DNA of 64,000 bases from positions 1-64,000 of the forward strand of contig NZ_QUDV01000008.1 in the NCBI RefSeq assembly GCF_003477705.1. Reading direction: 5' to 3'. Made by a program: the position numbers and the translations under genes. Positions 25,061 through 34,173 of the stretch are shown here, one piece after another. Position 1 is the first letter of the stretch. Each line of letters starts with the position of its first letter. A model generated the notes under the pieces. It searched no databases and was not told the origin of the DNA. It worked only from the letters and a program-made list of their open reading frames with translations. Source of the DNA: Dorea sp. AF36-15AT. GTDB taxonomy: Bacteria; Bacillota; Clostridia; Lachnospirales; Lachnospiraceae.

Positions 25061-25156
25061 TTAACCAAATAATCCACTCAGAAGCGGGATCAGCTGTGTT
25101 CCGATCAGGATAACACCACCACCGCTCATCAGCTGCTTAATTCCCTGGGATTTTGC
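25061..25156 (-). pseudogene. maff2 3' part (interrupted gene)
   Basis: On the minus strand this encodes GIKQLMSGGGVILIGTQLIP and then LLSGLFG-stop, the C-terminal membrane helix of a Maff2-family protein. The N-terminal part is at 33906-34046; a serine-recombinase element separates them. It has no start codon of its own. Confidence 0.88.
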
Positions 25157-25243
25157 TTATGTGTGATAAAGAAGTAATAGAAGTGTAAAAAATTTTGCCT
25201 TTCCTATCCGATACTCAGCTCTGGTATCGGATAGGGCAGGCGG

Positions 25244-26881
<1,638 letters not shown>

Positions 26882-26985
26882 CTATTCCGTATTTCGATTA
26901 TACCACATGGGGCGGCTGTCTGTATAGCGGCTTCTGCTTCTTTACCGCCCGGTAAAATGACGATTTTTCTGTGCGGCTTGTAGCG

Positions 26986-27177
26986 TTAGGGCGAAAGCTG
27001 GGCTTTGTGTCCTGCGGCGGCTTCCGCCTCCAGCACTTTCATCATCTTATCGGCTGCGGTGTCGGTGGTATCTTTTTTGAAAAATCCGGAAACGACAAGG
27101 ACGGTGTTGCCCATGCGGATCTCTGTCACGCAGTCCGGGCGGCGTTCCGGGGTGGTGTTCTGCTTGTTCTCTGCCAT
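26986..27177 (-). CDS. Transposon-encoded TnpW-like protein
   Basis: About 63 residues from MAENKQNTTPERRPDC (ATG after GAAAGGAG). The core TEIRMGNTVLVVSGFFKKDT followed by TAADKMMKVLEAE matches the TnpW family of Tn4451-like and related elements. The function is unknown. It lies between the serine recombinase and the DnaC-like gene, a conserved position. Confidence 0.8.
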   Translation of the reverse strand: MAENKQNTTPERRPDCVTEIRMGNTVLVVSGFFKKDTTDTAADKMMKVLEAEAAAGHKAQLSP

Positions 27178-27189
27178 AGGCAACTCCTT

Positions 27190-28029
27190 TCATTTCATCA
27201 ATTCTTTTAGTCTGTTCAGCTTGGCTTGCGCCGTTTCACGGCGGAAGTTCTCTCCCGTAAAGAGGATAGGGGCGCACATTTCCAAAAGGCGGTCATAAAT
27301 CCGGGCATGGGCGGTGTCCAGCGGATTTTGCAGGCTGTCCAATGTCAGATTGGTGGTAACGATTAAGGGCTTGCGGCTGCGGTAGCGGCTGTCAATCACA
27401 TTGTAGACCTGTTCTAAACCGTACTCTGTGCCGCGCTCCATTCCAAAATCATCAATGATAAGCAGAGGAAAACGGCAAAGACGCCCGATATACTCGTTGC
27501 GCCCCTCAAAGCTGGCGGTCAGGTCATTCAAAATCGCAGAGAAGTTCGTCATGCGGACAGCGACTTCCTGCTCCATGAGGGCATTAGCGATACACCCGGC
27601 AAAATAGCTTTTTCCTGTGCCGACCTTGCCCCATAGCAGATAGCCGATATTTTCCTCGCGCATGGTTTCCCAATGCTCCACATAGAAGTGTGCAATCTCT
27701 ATTTGCGGGCATTTCCCGTTGTCGTTGGCGAAAGTCCATTCCTGCATGGTAGGATTGGTAAATCCCCGGCGCTTCAAGTCCTCCACGGTGTCAAGGTGCT
27801 TTCTGCGCTGTTCGGCGGCTTCACGCTCCAAACGCTGGGCTTTCTGGCAGTCACATTCTGCCGGGTGGCGGTCACGCCCAAACAGGGCGGCTTGCTTTTC
27901 CGGGAAGTAGGCTTCTTTCGGAGTGTAACACTTGCCGCAGTAAAGCAGTCCGTCCTCGCCCGTGTAGTCCTCCGGCTGTGGGGTAACAGCCGCCATATTC
28001 AAAACTCGTTCTGTAAACAGATTACTCAT
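27190..28029 (-). CDS. DnaC/IstB-like ATP-binding helicase loader
   Basis: About 279 residues from MSNLFTERVLNMAAV. A zinc-binding-like N-terminal part (LYCGKCYTPKEAYF...ECDCQKAQR) precedes a AAA+ domain with Walker A GKVGTGKSYFAG and Walker B LLIIDDFGMERG, and a sensor-1-like LIVTTNLTL. This is the DnaC/phage helicase-loader type. It overlaps the upstream replisome-organizer gene by four bases, so together they probably load the replicative helicase on the excised circular element or at its origin. Confidence 0.88.
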   Translation of the reverse strand: MSNLFTERVLNMAAVTPQPEDYTGEDGLLYCGKCYTPKEAYFPEKQAALFGRDRHPAECDCQKAQRLEREAAEQRRKHLDTVEDLKRRGFTNPTMQEWTFANDNGKCPQIEIAHFYVEHWETMREENIGYLLWGKVGTGKSYFAGCIANALMEQEVAVRMTNFSAILNDLTASFEGRNEYIGRLCRFPLLIIDDFGMERGTEYGLEQVYNVIDSRYRSRKPLIVTTNLTLDSLQNPLDTAHARIYDRLLEMCAPILFTGENFRRETAQAKLNRLKELMK

Positions 28030-28766
28030 AAGCTCTCGCCCTCCTTGCAGGTGTATTCGGGTATGCCCTGTTTCGGGGCAGCCTTTGCGGTATCGTCTGC
28101 CGCCCATCTGCGGATAGTGGCGGCGTGGTTTTTATATTTCTTGCCCGTGGACGCGATATAGCCGGAAAGCCGCTCAATGTAGTACGCCCATTTTTCGGGC
28201 AGCTCCGCTTGCAGTTCGGAAAGCTCCGTATCAGTCAGAAATACATTCTCATATCTGCCATAGCTGCGGGCGATGGCTTGTCCCTTTAACTCTCCCTCTT
28301 TTTCTAACTCTATATCTATCTCTTTCTTTATCTCTATCTCTGGTGGACGAATGTCGGACAAATGTCCGCCATTTGTCCGCGGCGGCAAAAGTGCCTTATT
28401 TTCAAGCCTTGCGGCGCGTTTCCGTTCCGCTTCGGTAGAGGATTGACCGATCATCAGCTCGATGTCGGTCATATAAAGCAGCCCGCAGTCAAGCTGCTCC
28501 ACAAGCCCTAACTGCTGGAAGATGGCTAATGCCCGTTCCACCGTCCCGATTTGGTGACGGGTCAGCGTGGCTATCATCTGGGCGGTATAGGGGATATGCT
28601 CGTCAAGCTGCAATCTGCCGCCATTTTTCAGCGATTTTAAGTACAGCTTCAAGAGGATATTGGAATACAAAATCCCGTCTTTCATGTCCTCCAACAGCAC
28701 AATGGAATCGCTGTCGAAGAAGTTTTCTTTCAGTTTGAGGTAGTAATATTTGCGGTTATCTGCCAT
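28026..28766 (-). CDS. Phage-type replisome organizer (replication initiator)
   Basis: About 246 residues from MADNRKYYYLKLKENFFDSD. The N-terminal winged-helix domain (KYYYLKLKENFFDSDSIVLL...GILYSNILLKLYLKSLKNGG) is the phage replisome organizer N-terminal domain. The middle is variable, and the C-terminal NHAATIRRWAADD resembles the tail of DnaD-like initiators. Paired with the DnaC-like gene it suggests autonomous replication of the excised mobilizable element. An earlier in-frame start would extend into the neighbouring Cys-rich gene and is less likely. Confidence 0.82.
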   Translation of the reverse strand: MADNRKYYYLKLKENFFDSDSIVLLEDMKDGILYSNILLKLYLKSLKNGGRLQLDEHIPYTAQMIATLTRHQIGTVERALAIFQQLGLVEQLDCGLLYMTDIELMIGQSSTEAERKRAARLENKALLPPRTNGGHLSDIRPPEIEIKKEIDIELEKEGELKGQAIARSYGRYENVFLTDTELSELQAELPEKWAYYIERLSGYIASTGKKYKNHAATIRRWAADDTAKAAPKQGIPEYTCKEGESL

Positions 28767-28950
28767 TGGCGGTGTCCTCCCTGTGTTTCCATCTCTTAGA
28801 GAAATACCGGGGGCAGAGGACGATAATCGCCCGGAAGCTCTGCTTGCAGCCGTGTGTGCAGCCCCGGCAAAGGTCATTGTAGGTAATACGGTTTCGGTGG
28901 TTGAGGAAAAAGCTCCATTCCAACCGCCGCTTTTTGCTCATGCGTGGCAT
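28756..28950 (-). CDS. Small Cys-rich protein of the nested element
   Basis: 64 residues from MPRMSKKRRLEWSFFLN (ATG after AAAGGAG). The motif CRGCTHGCKQSFRAIIVLCP provides four cysteines in a C-x2-C-x3-C pattern plus a later Cys, suggesting metal binding. It may belong to the Cys-rich small proteins that accompany such mobilizable elements, but I cannot name the family with confidence. It overlaps the start of the replisome organizer gene by 11 bases. Confidence 0.62.
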   Translation of the reverse strand: MPRMSKKRRLEWSFFLNHRNRITYNDLCRGCTHGCKQSFRAIIVLCPRYFSKRWKHREDTANGR

Positions 28951-29124
28951 TTCTCGCTCCTTTCTGCCGTTTCCGCTGGTATAAGCGGATAGGTCGGTAA
29001 AAATGTAGTTTCTCGGTGTCATTTTCGGGGATTTCCTGCGCTGTGCGCCCCGTTTCAAAGGTGGGCAGTATTGCGGATAGGGTGCAGGGCATATCCCCGT
29101 TTTGGTATCGTTTCGGGGCGGTTT

Positions 29125-30744
29125 TTAACGCTCATGTTCGTGCTTTTTCTCTCTGTCTTTCTCGCCTTGCAGGATTTGAGAAAGATTGCTTTTCACGGTA
29201 TGCAGCTCCTTGACACGGGCTTTTTTCTCCCGGTATTCGTTGTAATGGGCGTTCTTTTCGGCGGTAAGCTGCTCGATTTCCGCTTGCAGGGCTTTATGGC
29301 TTGGCAGCTTGGAAACGCCATGCGCCCGAAAATAACGGGTGGCTGCGTCCGCTATGATAAAATCGCTTTCGTGCCGTTCCCGGTAGGCGCTGCGGGCTTT
29401 TTCCGTTTTCTGCGCTTTCAGACCGTCACGGGCAGGCTTGGTCTTGGCATAGGCAAGCACCTGTGTCTGAAGTTCCTTTTTCTCCCGGATAGCAGCGTCC
29501 AGGGCTTTCAGCTTGGCGGTGCTGTCCTGTAAATCCGCATTGGCGGATACAAGGGCTGCGTCCAGCTCCTCCGGCGAATAGCCGTACTGCCCGTAGGCGG
29601 CAACGGTAGCCGCCATTTGTTTCAGATTGTGGACTGCCGCCCAGCGGTCATAGCCCGCGCCCTTTCCCTCCGCTCGCTTCGCTGCCCGGTCAACCATGCG
29701 CTGAATACCGTCCTTTTCCGGGGTGGTTTGGACAGCTTTTTTGCCCTGCAAACGCTCCCTTATGTTGCGGGGGTATTCGGGTACGGTTGCGGTCTGCTCG
29801 GCGGCTCTGTGGGCGTTCTGTTCCAAAAGGGCAAGAACGGCAGCGCGGTCAAAATCATCTCCCAGCTTGCGGGCGGTAATGGGCTTTGTCCTGTCCGGCG
29901 TGAGGTAGGATAGCCGCCATCGGCTCTCCTTGACAGTCACGCCCTGTTGCAAGAGAACGGCGGCGAACTCGCCATAGCTTGCGGCAGAGGACAGCGCGGT
30001 GCGTATGGCCTGCCGCAATTTTTCCTTGTCTGTTTCAAACTTCGTGGGCTTGGCTGGCTGCTCCTCGGCTGGCAAGGCGGCAGCTTCCTTGTCCAGCTTT
30101 ACCTGCCCTTTCCGCTGCGCCCAATACTCACGCTCGGTAATGCGGCTTTTGCTGCCATGCAAAAGGTCGATTTGATAGAGATTTTCCCGGTGGCACAGCT
30201 CCATGACTTCGGCTTTGAAGTATTCCATCGCCGCGTCTGTGCAGCGGTGTTTGCACCCGGCGCGGGTGTCTGCCGGTCTGTCCATATAGGGCAAGAATGG
30301 AACTTCGGCTATCCGCAGAGAATTGATAACGATATGCACATGGATATTGCCGCTGTGGTTGTGTCCGTCCGGGTGGGTGCAGACAATGGCTTGGTGTCCA
30401 GGAAACTGCTTCCGGCAAAATTCCTCGCCCAACGCCTGCGCCCGGTCTACGGTCAAACCGTTGTCCACCGCGTCCCGTGGGTCAAAGCTGATAATGTAGT
30501 GGTGGCTTTTTACATCTTCCCGCTTCTGGTTCTTCCCATAGCGGAGATTGGAGCGCATACAGGCAACGGCAAAATCCTCGTCGCCGCAGTTCAGCGTGGC
30601 TATTCGATAGTCCTCCCTGAGCATGAGCCGCCCGTTTTCATCAAGGGTGGGCTTCATGGTAAACTCGTCATGTTCAAAGGTGAGGTACTGCTCGGCTGCG
30701 CCATAGTCCGCATTTTTAGAGCTGATATGTTTGAATGTTGCCAA
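29125..30744 (-). CDS. MobA/MobL-type relaxase of the nested element
   Basis: About 539 residues, taken from TTG 30744 ((M)ATFKHISSKNADYG); a GTG three codons earlier is possible. The relaxase domain has KSHHYIISFDPRD and the histidine triad in CTHPDGHNHSGNIHVHIVIN. A long helical C-terminal region follows. It is a paralogue-like relative of the host-element relaxase at 6.2-7.7 kb, sharing the SHHYIIS and HVHIVIN blocks with otherwise strong divergence. It overlaps the upstream mobC by about 30 bases. Confidence 0.9.
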   Translation of the reverse strand: MATFKHISSKNADYGAAEQYLTFEHDEFTMKPTLDENGRLMLREDYRIATLNCGDEDFAVACMRSNLRYGKNQKREDVKSHHYIISFDPRDAVDNGLTVDRAQALGEEFCRKQFPGHQAIVCTHPDGHNHSGNIHVHIVINSLRIAEVPFLPYMDRPADTRAGCKHRCTDAAMEYFKAEVMELCHRENLYQIDLLHGSKSRITEREYWAQRKGQVKLDKEAAALPAEEQPAKPTKFETDKEKLRQAIRTALSSAASYGEFAAVLLQQGVTVKESRWRLSYLTPDRTKPITARKLGDDFDRAAVLALLEQNAHRAAEQTATVPEYPRNIRERLQGKKAVQTTPEKDGIQRMVDRAAKRAEGKGAGYDRWAAVHNLKQMAATVAAYGQYGYSPEELDAALVSANADLQDSTAKLKALDAAIREKKELQTQVLAYAKTKPARDGLKAQKTEKARSAYRERHESDFIIADAATRYFRAHGVSKLPSHKALQAEIEQLTAEKNAHYNEYREKKARVKELHTVKSNLSQILQGEKDREKKHEHER

Positions 30745-31114
30745 CAGCGTCACCTACCTTTCGCAGGACTTCAAACTTCAAGGCAGCAAGGTCAGAAATG
30801 GCGGCGCGGACTTCAACGGACAGGGCGTTGTATGGTGTGCCGTACTCGTTGAGGGCGCGGGCAATCTGATTGAGGTTGCCACCGATTTTTCCATATTCGG
30901 CGGTCAGCCTGCCAACGGCGGACAACAGTTCATCATTGACCGGGGAAACGGTAACGATGGGGCGAATGGTCGCCCGTGTAATGGCTTGCCGGATAAATTC
31001 GGCTTGGCTCATGTCATAGTGTTTCAGCCGCTCGGTAAAGTCGGCGTATTCTTCCTCGGTCATGCGGGTTTTGACCACATGGCAGCGGTGGGGCGTGTTG
31101 TATTTTTTCTTCAA
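30716..31114 (-). CDS. mobC: MobC-like accessory protein of the nested element
   Basis: About 132 residues, beginning at TTG 31114 with GAAAGGAGGTC upstream. Ribbon-helix-helix-like N-terminus (CHVVKTRMTEEEYADFTERL) and the C-terminal MobC motif KIGGNLNQIARALNE, equivalent to KIGSNLNQIAKHFN in the host element's MobC. It assists the adjacent relaxase at oriT. The long non-coding region just upstream (31115-31460) is the probable oriT. Confidence 0.87.
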   Translation of the reverse strand: MKKKYNTPHRCHVVKTRMTEEEYADFTERLKHYDMSQAEFIRQAITRATIRPIVTVSPVNDELLSAVGRLTAEYGKIGGNLNQIARALNEYGTPYNALSVEVRAAISDLAALKFEVLRKVGDAVGNIQTYQL

Positions 31115-31460
31115 GCGTTGACCTCCTTTCTCGCCCGACAGGGCGCATGAGCAGGGTTTGGGGAAGGCACTCCCCAACAAGATTTACCAAAGGGGGCAAA
31201 ACCGCAGATATGCGGATTTTGGCACCGTGGTAGAATCTTGCTCTAAAAAACTACCGCTTTCCTCGGCGGCTCTGGTTTGCGGATATACTGGCTTGCTCCA
31301 CCAATATAGCGATTGCGGCGGCGTGTTCTGCCCGCTGTTCACCACTACAACGGTGAAAAGGGGTCGTTTTGGCAAACGCAGCGGAAATTTTTTTGTTTTT
31401 CCTGTCTGCTCCCTACAACAATCCGGCGGTGTGGTTTGCCAAAGATTTTTGAAAATGGGC
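31115..31460. other. Candidate oriT/regulatory region of the nested element
   Basis: About 345 bp without a convincing gene. Contains a CAAAACCGCA/TGCGGATTTTG hairpin with a GATA loop at 31195-31219 and a GGGGA..TCCCC motif near 31154. The position directly upstream of mobC suggests the transfer origin. The nic site is not determinable by inspection. Confidence 0.45.
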
Positions 31461-31469
31461 GCAAAAAAA

Positions 31470-31496
31470 GCAGTAAACCTTTTCAAGATTTACTGC
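31470..31496 (-). terminator. Intrinsic terminator, minus strand
   Basis: On the minus strand GCAGTAAA pairs with TTTACTGC and is followed by seven T residues. It terminates the acetyltransferase-like gene at 31555. Confidence 0.85.
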
Positions 31497-31554
31497 TTAT
31501 CTGCCGCTGTGATGGGCGGCGGTATTAAATTGTCAGCCGTTTTTCAAATGGAAT

Positions 31555-31980
31555 TTATCTGCAATCGCTTTCTTTCCGCTTTCCAATTCCTTTTCTGTAA
31601 TCTTCCATAATCCTAACGCAATGATCTGCTATCTTTTGCATTCCGAGTTCTTCAAAAAAGGCAATTTGTATTTTCATCAGTTCTTCACAAACAGTCAACT
31701 TCTGCTCATCCATATTGCTAATAGCAAGCCATGGGAACGCTTTATATTTCTTAGTGTCCCCAATGAGAAAATTGTACCCTATCAACTCATTTTCACGGAA
31801 AACGAAATAGAATTGTGGGCCTGAACCTGGAACTGACTTTTCCATAATTTGCTGCATTGTTCTCACGCCGCCGTATGCCGGAAAAAAACCTATTCGCTCA
31901 AGAGCATTTAATATGTCAATCCTTTTATCTGTGGGTATGTCTCTATAATTGATAATCTGTTCCATTTGCTCTACCCTCAT
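31555..31980 (-). CDS. GNAT-like hypothetical protein
   Basis: 141 residues beginning MRVEQMEQIINYRDIPTDKR. It may have a degenerate GNAT fold: a 'FYFVFRENELIGYNFLIGD' strand pair, then 'LAISNMDEQKLTVCEELMKI', then a C-terminal FFEELGMQKIADHCV helix resembling the F-x-x-x-G-F end of acetyltransferases. The acetyl-CoA loop (Q/R-x-x-G-x-G) is not evident, so catalysis is doubtful. AT-rich relative to the surrounding element, suggesting separate acquisition as cargo. Confidence 0.5.
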   Translation of the reverse strand: MRVEQMEQIINYRDIPTDKRIDILNALERIGFFPAYGGVRTMQQIMEKSVPGSGPQFYFVFRENELIGYNFLIGDTKKYKAFPWLAISNMDEQKLTVCEELMKIQIAFFEELGMQKIADHCVRIMEDYRKGIGKRKESDCR

Positions 31981-32022
31981 TGAAGTTTAATTTGTCAGGC
32001 TCTAATTATACAACTTTTCTGT

Positions 32023-32220
32023 TTAGCGGTCAAAGCGGAACTTCAACAGGCTTTCTATCAGTTGCCTGACGATATGCTCCTGCATATCCGTGTTAATCTG
32101 TCCGTCCATTTTCGCACAAGAGCGGACATATCCCGCATAATGGGATAGGACGGCGGCAACAGCTTCCGGGTCGCCCTCGCTTGCCTTAACGATTGTCTCA
32201 TAGGGAAGTAGCTGGCTCAT
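32023..32220 (-). CDS. HTH_16-type small regulator
   Basis: 65 residues, MSQLLPYETIVKASEGDPEA..., ending RQLIESLLKFRFDR. It matches the helix-turn-helix domain (HTH_16) proteins that pair with sigma-70-like factors in Tn916-type and related elements (compare the fragment at 4471-4617). Its start overlaps the end of the sigma gene by 23 bases, indicating coupled synthesis. Confidence 0.82.
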   Translation of the reverse strand: MSQLLPYETIVKASEGDPEAVAAVLSHYAGYVRSCAKMDGQINTDMQEHIVRQLIESLLKFRFDR

Positions 32221-32656
32221 AGGACAAACCCTCCAACTCTGCCCGTAGCCGCCGTAAAATCATCTGAATACGCCGCCCGGTTGTGTTGCCAGCCCGTCCA
32301 TATCTCCGTCCAATCTCCCTATGCGTCAATCGTTGGAAGTAGTACAAGAAAATGATTTCCTGTTCCATCTGTGATAGTGCGGACAGGGCTGCGGCAAGCT
32401 CTGGACTTTCCAAAAGCACCATCTGACCACAGACGAAAAGCGGATAGCTGGTCATGCCGGATTGCTCCGCAAAGTATTTATCTGTGGTACTGAATGGATA
32501 GTGTTTTTCTTCTATCAGATATTCAAGCGAGATTTCCCGCTTGCGGCGGCTCCGTATGCTCCGGGCTGCGTCTATGGCAGCGTGGCGAATAACAGTCTTG
32601 CAAAAGGCATCGTGTGTATGCCGGATATGTTCTTGATACTTTTCGTGTTCGGTCAT
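32198..32656 (-). CDS. Sigma-70-like regulator of the nested element
   Basis: 152 residues. Region-4-like helix-turn-helix near the end (LSQMEQEIIFLYYFQRLTHREIGRRYGR, residues ~90-118) with an upstream region resembling sigma region 2 remnants. Partner of the HTH_16 protein. In related elements this pair controls expression of mobilization and excision genes. It is one of three sigma-like factors in the window, each of a different lineage. Confidence 0.8.
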   Translation of the reverse strand: MTEHEKYQEHIRHTHDAFCKTVIRHAAIDAARSIRSRRKREISLEYLIEEKHYPFSTTDKYFAEQSGMTSYPLFVCGQMVLLESPELAAALSALSQMEQEIIFLYYFQRLTHREIGRRYGRAGNTTGRRIQMILRRLRAELEGLSYEPATSL

Positions 32657-32818
32657 GGAAAATCCCCCTTTCTGAATAATGGCAGAGGGCGGCAGCGTCT
32701 TGTGCTGTCGCCCTCTTGATTACCGAACAGCAAAGACGGGCGGGGCTGTCAACGGCGGCACATTTCCGCCGTTCATCTTGACCGTTGACAGGCTCGGCTG
32801 GATTTGCTATTTATTTCC

Positions 32819-33406
32819 TCACCATTCCTGTGTCTTGGCTTCCTTCCGGATTTTCATTATCTGTATTTGATATATACTGCCAGGAATTACAGAAACCAAC
32901 GCAAAAATACCAAAGATTATAGACTGCTTTGTAACTGCGAATAGTGCAAACATGAGCAGTAGAAATAGCCACGGATTGCGTAAGTTGCGATAATATTTTT
33001 CTTTATCGTCATAAGAGGTATGGAGTTCAAAAGGCTTTCCATCATTTGCTTTTTCCACAATCAAGATTTCTCGATTAAAAGTTGTTGTGTTTGTCGCAAT
33101 ACGACCGCCCCTTTCTGCCCATGGGCGCCAGCGAACTTTTCCAACAGAATAGTTTAGATTGATATTTTTAAAAAACACCTTATATCCCATATCCTCCAAA
33201 AAATTAGCATAATCTATTGAACTCTCTTTTGATTTTTCTCCGATAAACTCTACACAATAGGTCACTTCATCGGGCTTACATTTTTCAAATTCGTATAACA
33301 GTTTTCCTGTCCGAACAAGTCGATAACCCTTTTCAGACATTTTGTTTAGCCATTTTTCCTGCGTATTTAGCAATCCGCCAAAAAAGCGATAACATTTTTT
33401 ACTCAT
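32819..33406 (-). CDS. DUF2812 membrane protein
   Basis: 195 residues. The N-terminal ~140 residues form the DUF2812 domain (KCYRFFGGLLNTQEKWLNKM...VTYCVEFIGEKSKESSIDYA). Two transmembrane helices (PWLFLLLMFALFAVT, SIIFGIFALVSVIPGSI) are at the C-terminal end. DUF2812 proteins are regularly encoded beside PadR repressors in Firmicutes, where they are thought to respond to membrane-active stress. It overlaps the padR gene by four bases, so the two form an operon. Confidence 0.82.
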   Translation of the reverse strand: MSKKCYRFFGGLLNTQEKWLNKMSEKGYRLVRTGKLLYEFEKCKPDEVTYCVEFIGEKSKESSIDYANFLEDMGYKVFFKNINLNYSVGKVRWRPWAERGGRIATNTTTFNREILIVEKANDGKPFELHTSYDDKEKYYRNLRNPWLFLLLMFALFAVTKQSIIFGIFALVSVIPGSIYQIQIMKIRKEAKTQEW

Positions 33407-33726
33407 ACTGCACCTCCAATAATTTCACTTGCAATGCTTACAAGTTCATTTAGTCTTGCAAGCTCTTTTTCTGCAATTTCTTTTCCCTGTGCTGTAATAT
33501 GGTATTCTTTTTTTCTTCCCTCACTATCTCCATAAGGTTCAATCCACTTCTTGTCCTGCAAAGAGTTTAATGCTCCATATAAAGTGCCTGCGCCTAACGA
33601 AAGCCGCCCGCCCGTTTTTTCTTCAACAAACTGCATAACGGCGTATCCGTGTTTTGGTGTATAAAGAGAGAGTAAAATATAAAAGGTCACTTCTGTAAGT
33701 GCGCCACTTTTTGCATTGTCTCTCAT
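33403..33726 (-). CDS. PadR-family transcriptional repressor
   Basis: 107 residues with a PadR winged helix (TFYILLSLYTPKHGYAVMQF...LSLGAGTLYGALNSLQDKKWIE) and a short C-terminal dimerisation helix. PadR repressors are released by small-molecule or envelope stress signals and commonly control neighbouring membrane proteins. A strong inverted repeat (33741-33778) sits over its promoter region, so it likely represses its own operon with DUF2812. The resistance or stress role is inferred from family context. Confidence 0.88.
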   Translation of the reverse strand: MRDNAKSGALTEVTFYILLSLYTPKHGYAVMQFVEEKTGGRLSLGAGTLYGALNSLQDKKWIEPYGDSEGRKKEYHITAQGKEIAEKELARLNELVSIASEIIGGAV

Positions 33727-33740
33727 AGTCCAGCCTCCTT

Positions 33741-33778
33741 ATTACGGTTACTGTAATAAATATATCACTAACCGTAAT
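33741..33778. promoter_or_regulatory. PadR operator dyad
   Basis: ATTACGGTTA at 33741-33750 and TAACCGTAAT at 33769-33778: a perfect 10-bp inverted repeat with an 18-base gap containing TATATTTATTACA on the minus strand, immediately upstream of the padR ribosome-binding site. Confidence 0.7.
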
Positions 33779-33905
33779 ATAAGTCAAGCAGATTCAAGGA
33801 ATTTATTTAAGGGGCATGAAAATGGAGCAGCAACATTTTCGTGTTACTGCTCCACTTGATACAGAATAGTAGGGTACGCTGTTCTCAATTTGTGTTGTTG
33901 CTTCT

Positions 33906-34046
33906 TTACCGTATATGAGCATTTGCACCCGGGTTGTCGTTTCCATAACCTTCCATCAGGTTGATTACGCCCCAGACACCAAGACCGGCACCGATTGCAA
34001 CGACCAGTGTCTGAAGGATATTGATTGCACTGCTAAAAAAAGCCAT
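33906..34046 (-). pseudogene. maff2 5' part (interrupted gene)
   Basis: ATG 34046 encodes MAFFSSAINILQTLVVAIGA and on to EGYGNDNPGA, the N-terminus of Maff2-family small membrane proteins of conjugative elements. After NPGA the frame enters the nested element (NAHIR-stop at 33906). The remaining C-terminus is at 25061-25156. The truncated peptide keeps one transmembrane helix; function is doubtful until the element excises. Confidence 0.88.
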
Positions 34047-34173
34047 AATCAAATGTATGAACAAACGCTTTTCTTATGGTCTGTAAGCGTTTGGCTCTAC
34101 TCCTTTCCCTTTTATTCAGACCTTTTTGTATCCTTATCAGTAGTAGCAGGGTGCTCGAATTCTTTCTTTCATA

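Noticed and set aside
29947-30852. 300-codon plus-strand frame opposite the nested relaxase
   Set aside because: Shadow of the relaxase coding sequence, which has clear family motifs on the other strand.
31158-31610. Plus-strand frame across the nested-element oriT region
   Set aside because: Opposite to all genes of the element, no ribosome-binding site, overlaps a terminator and inverted repeats, no recognisable protein features.
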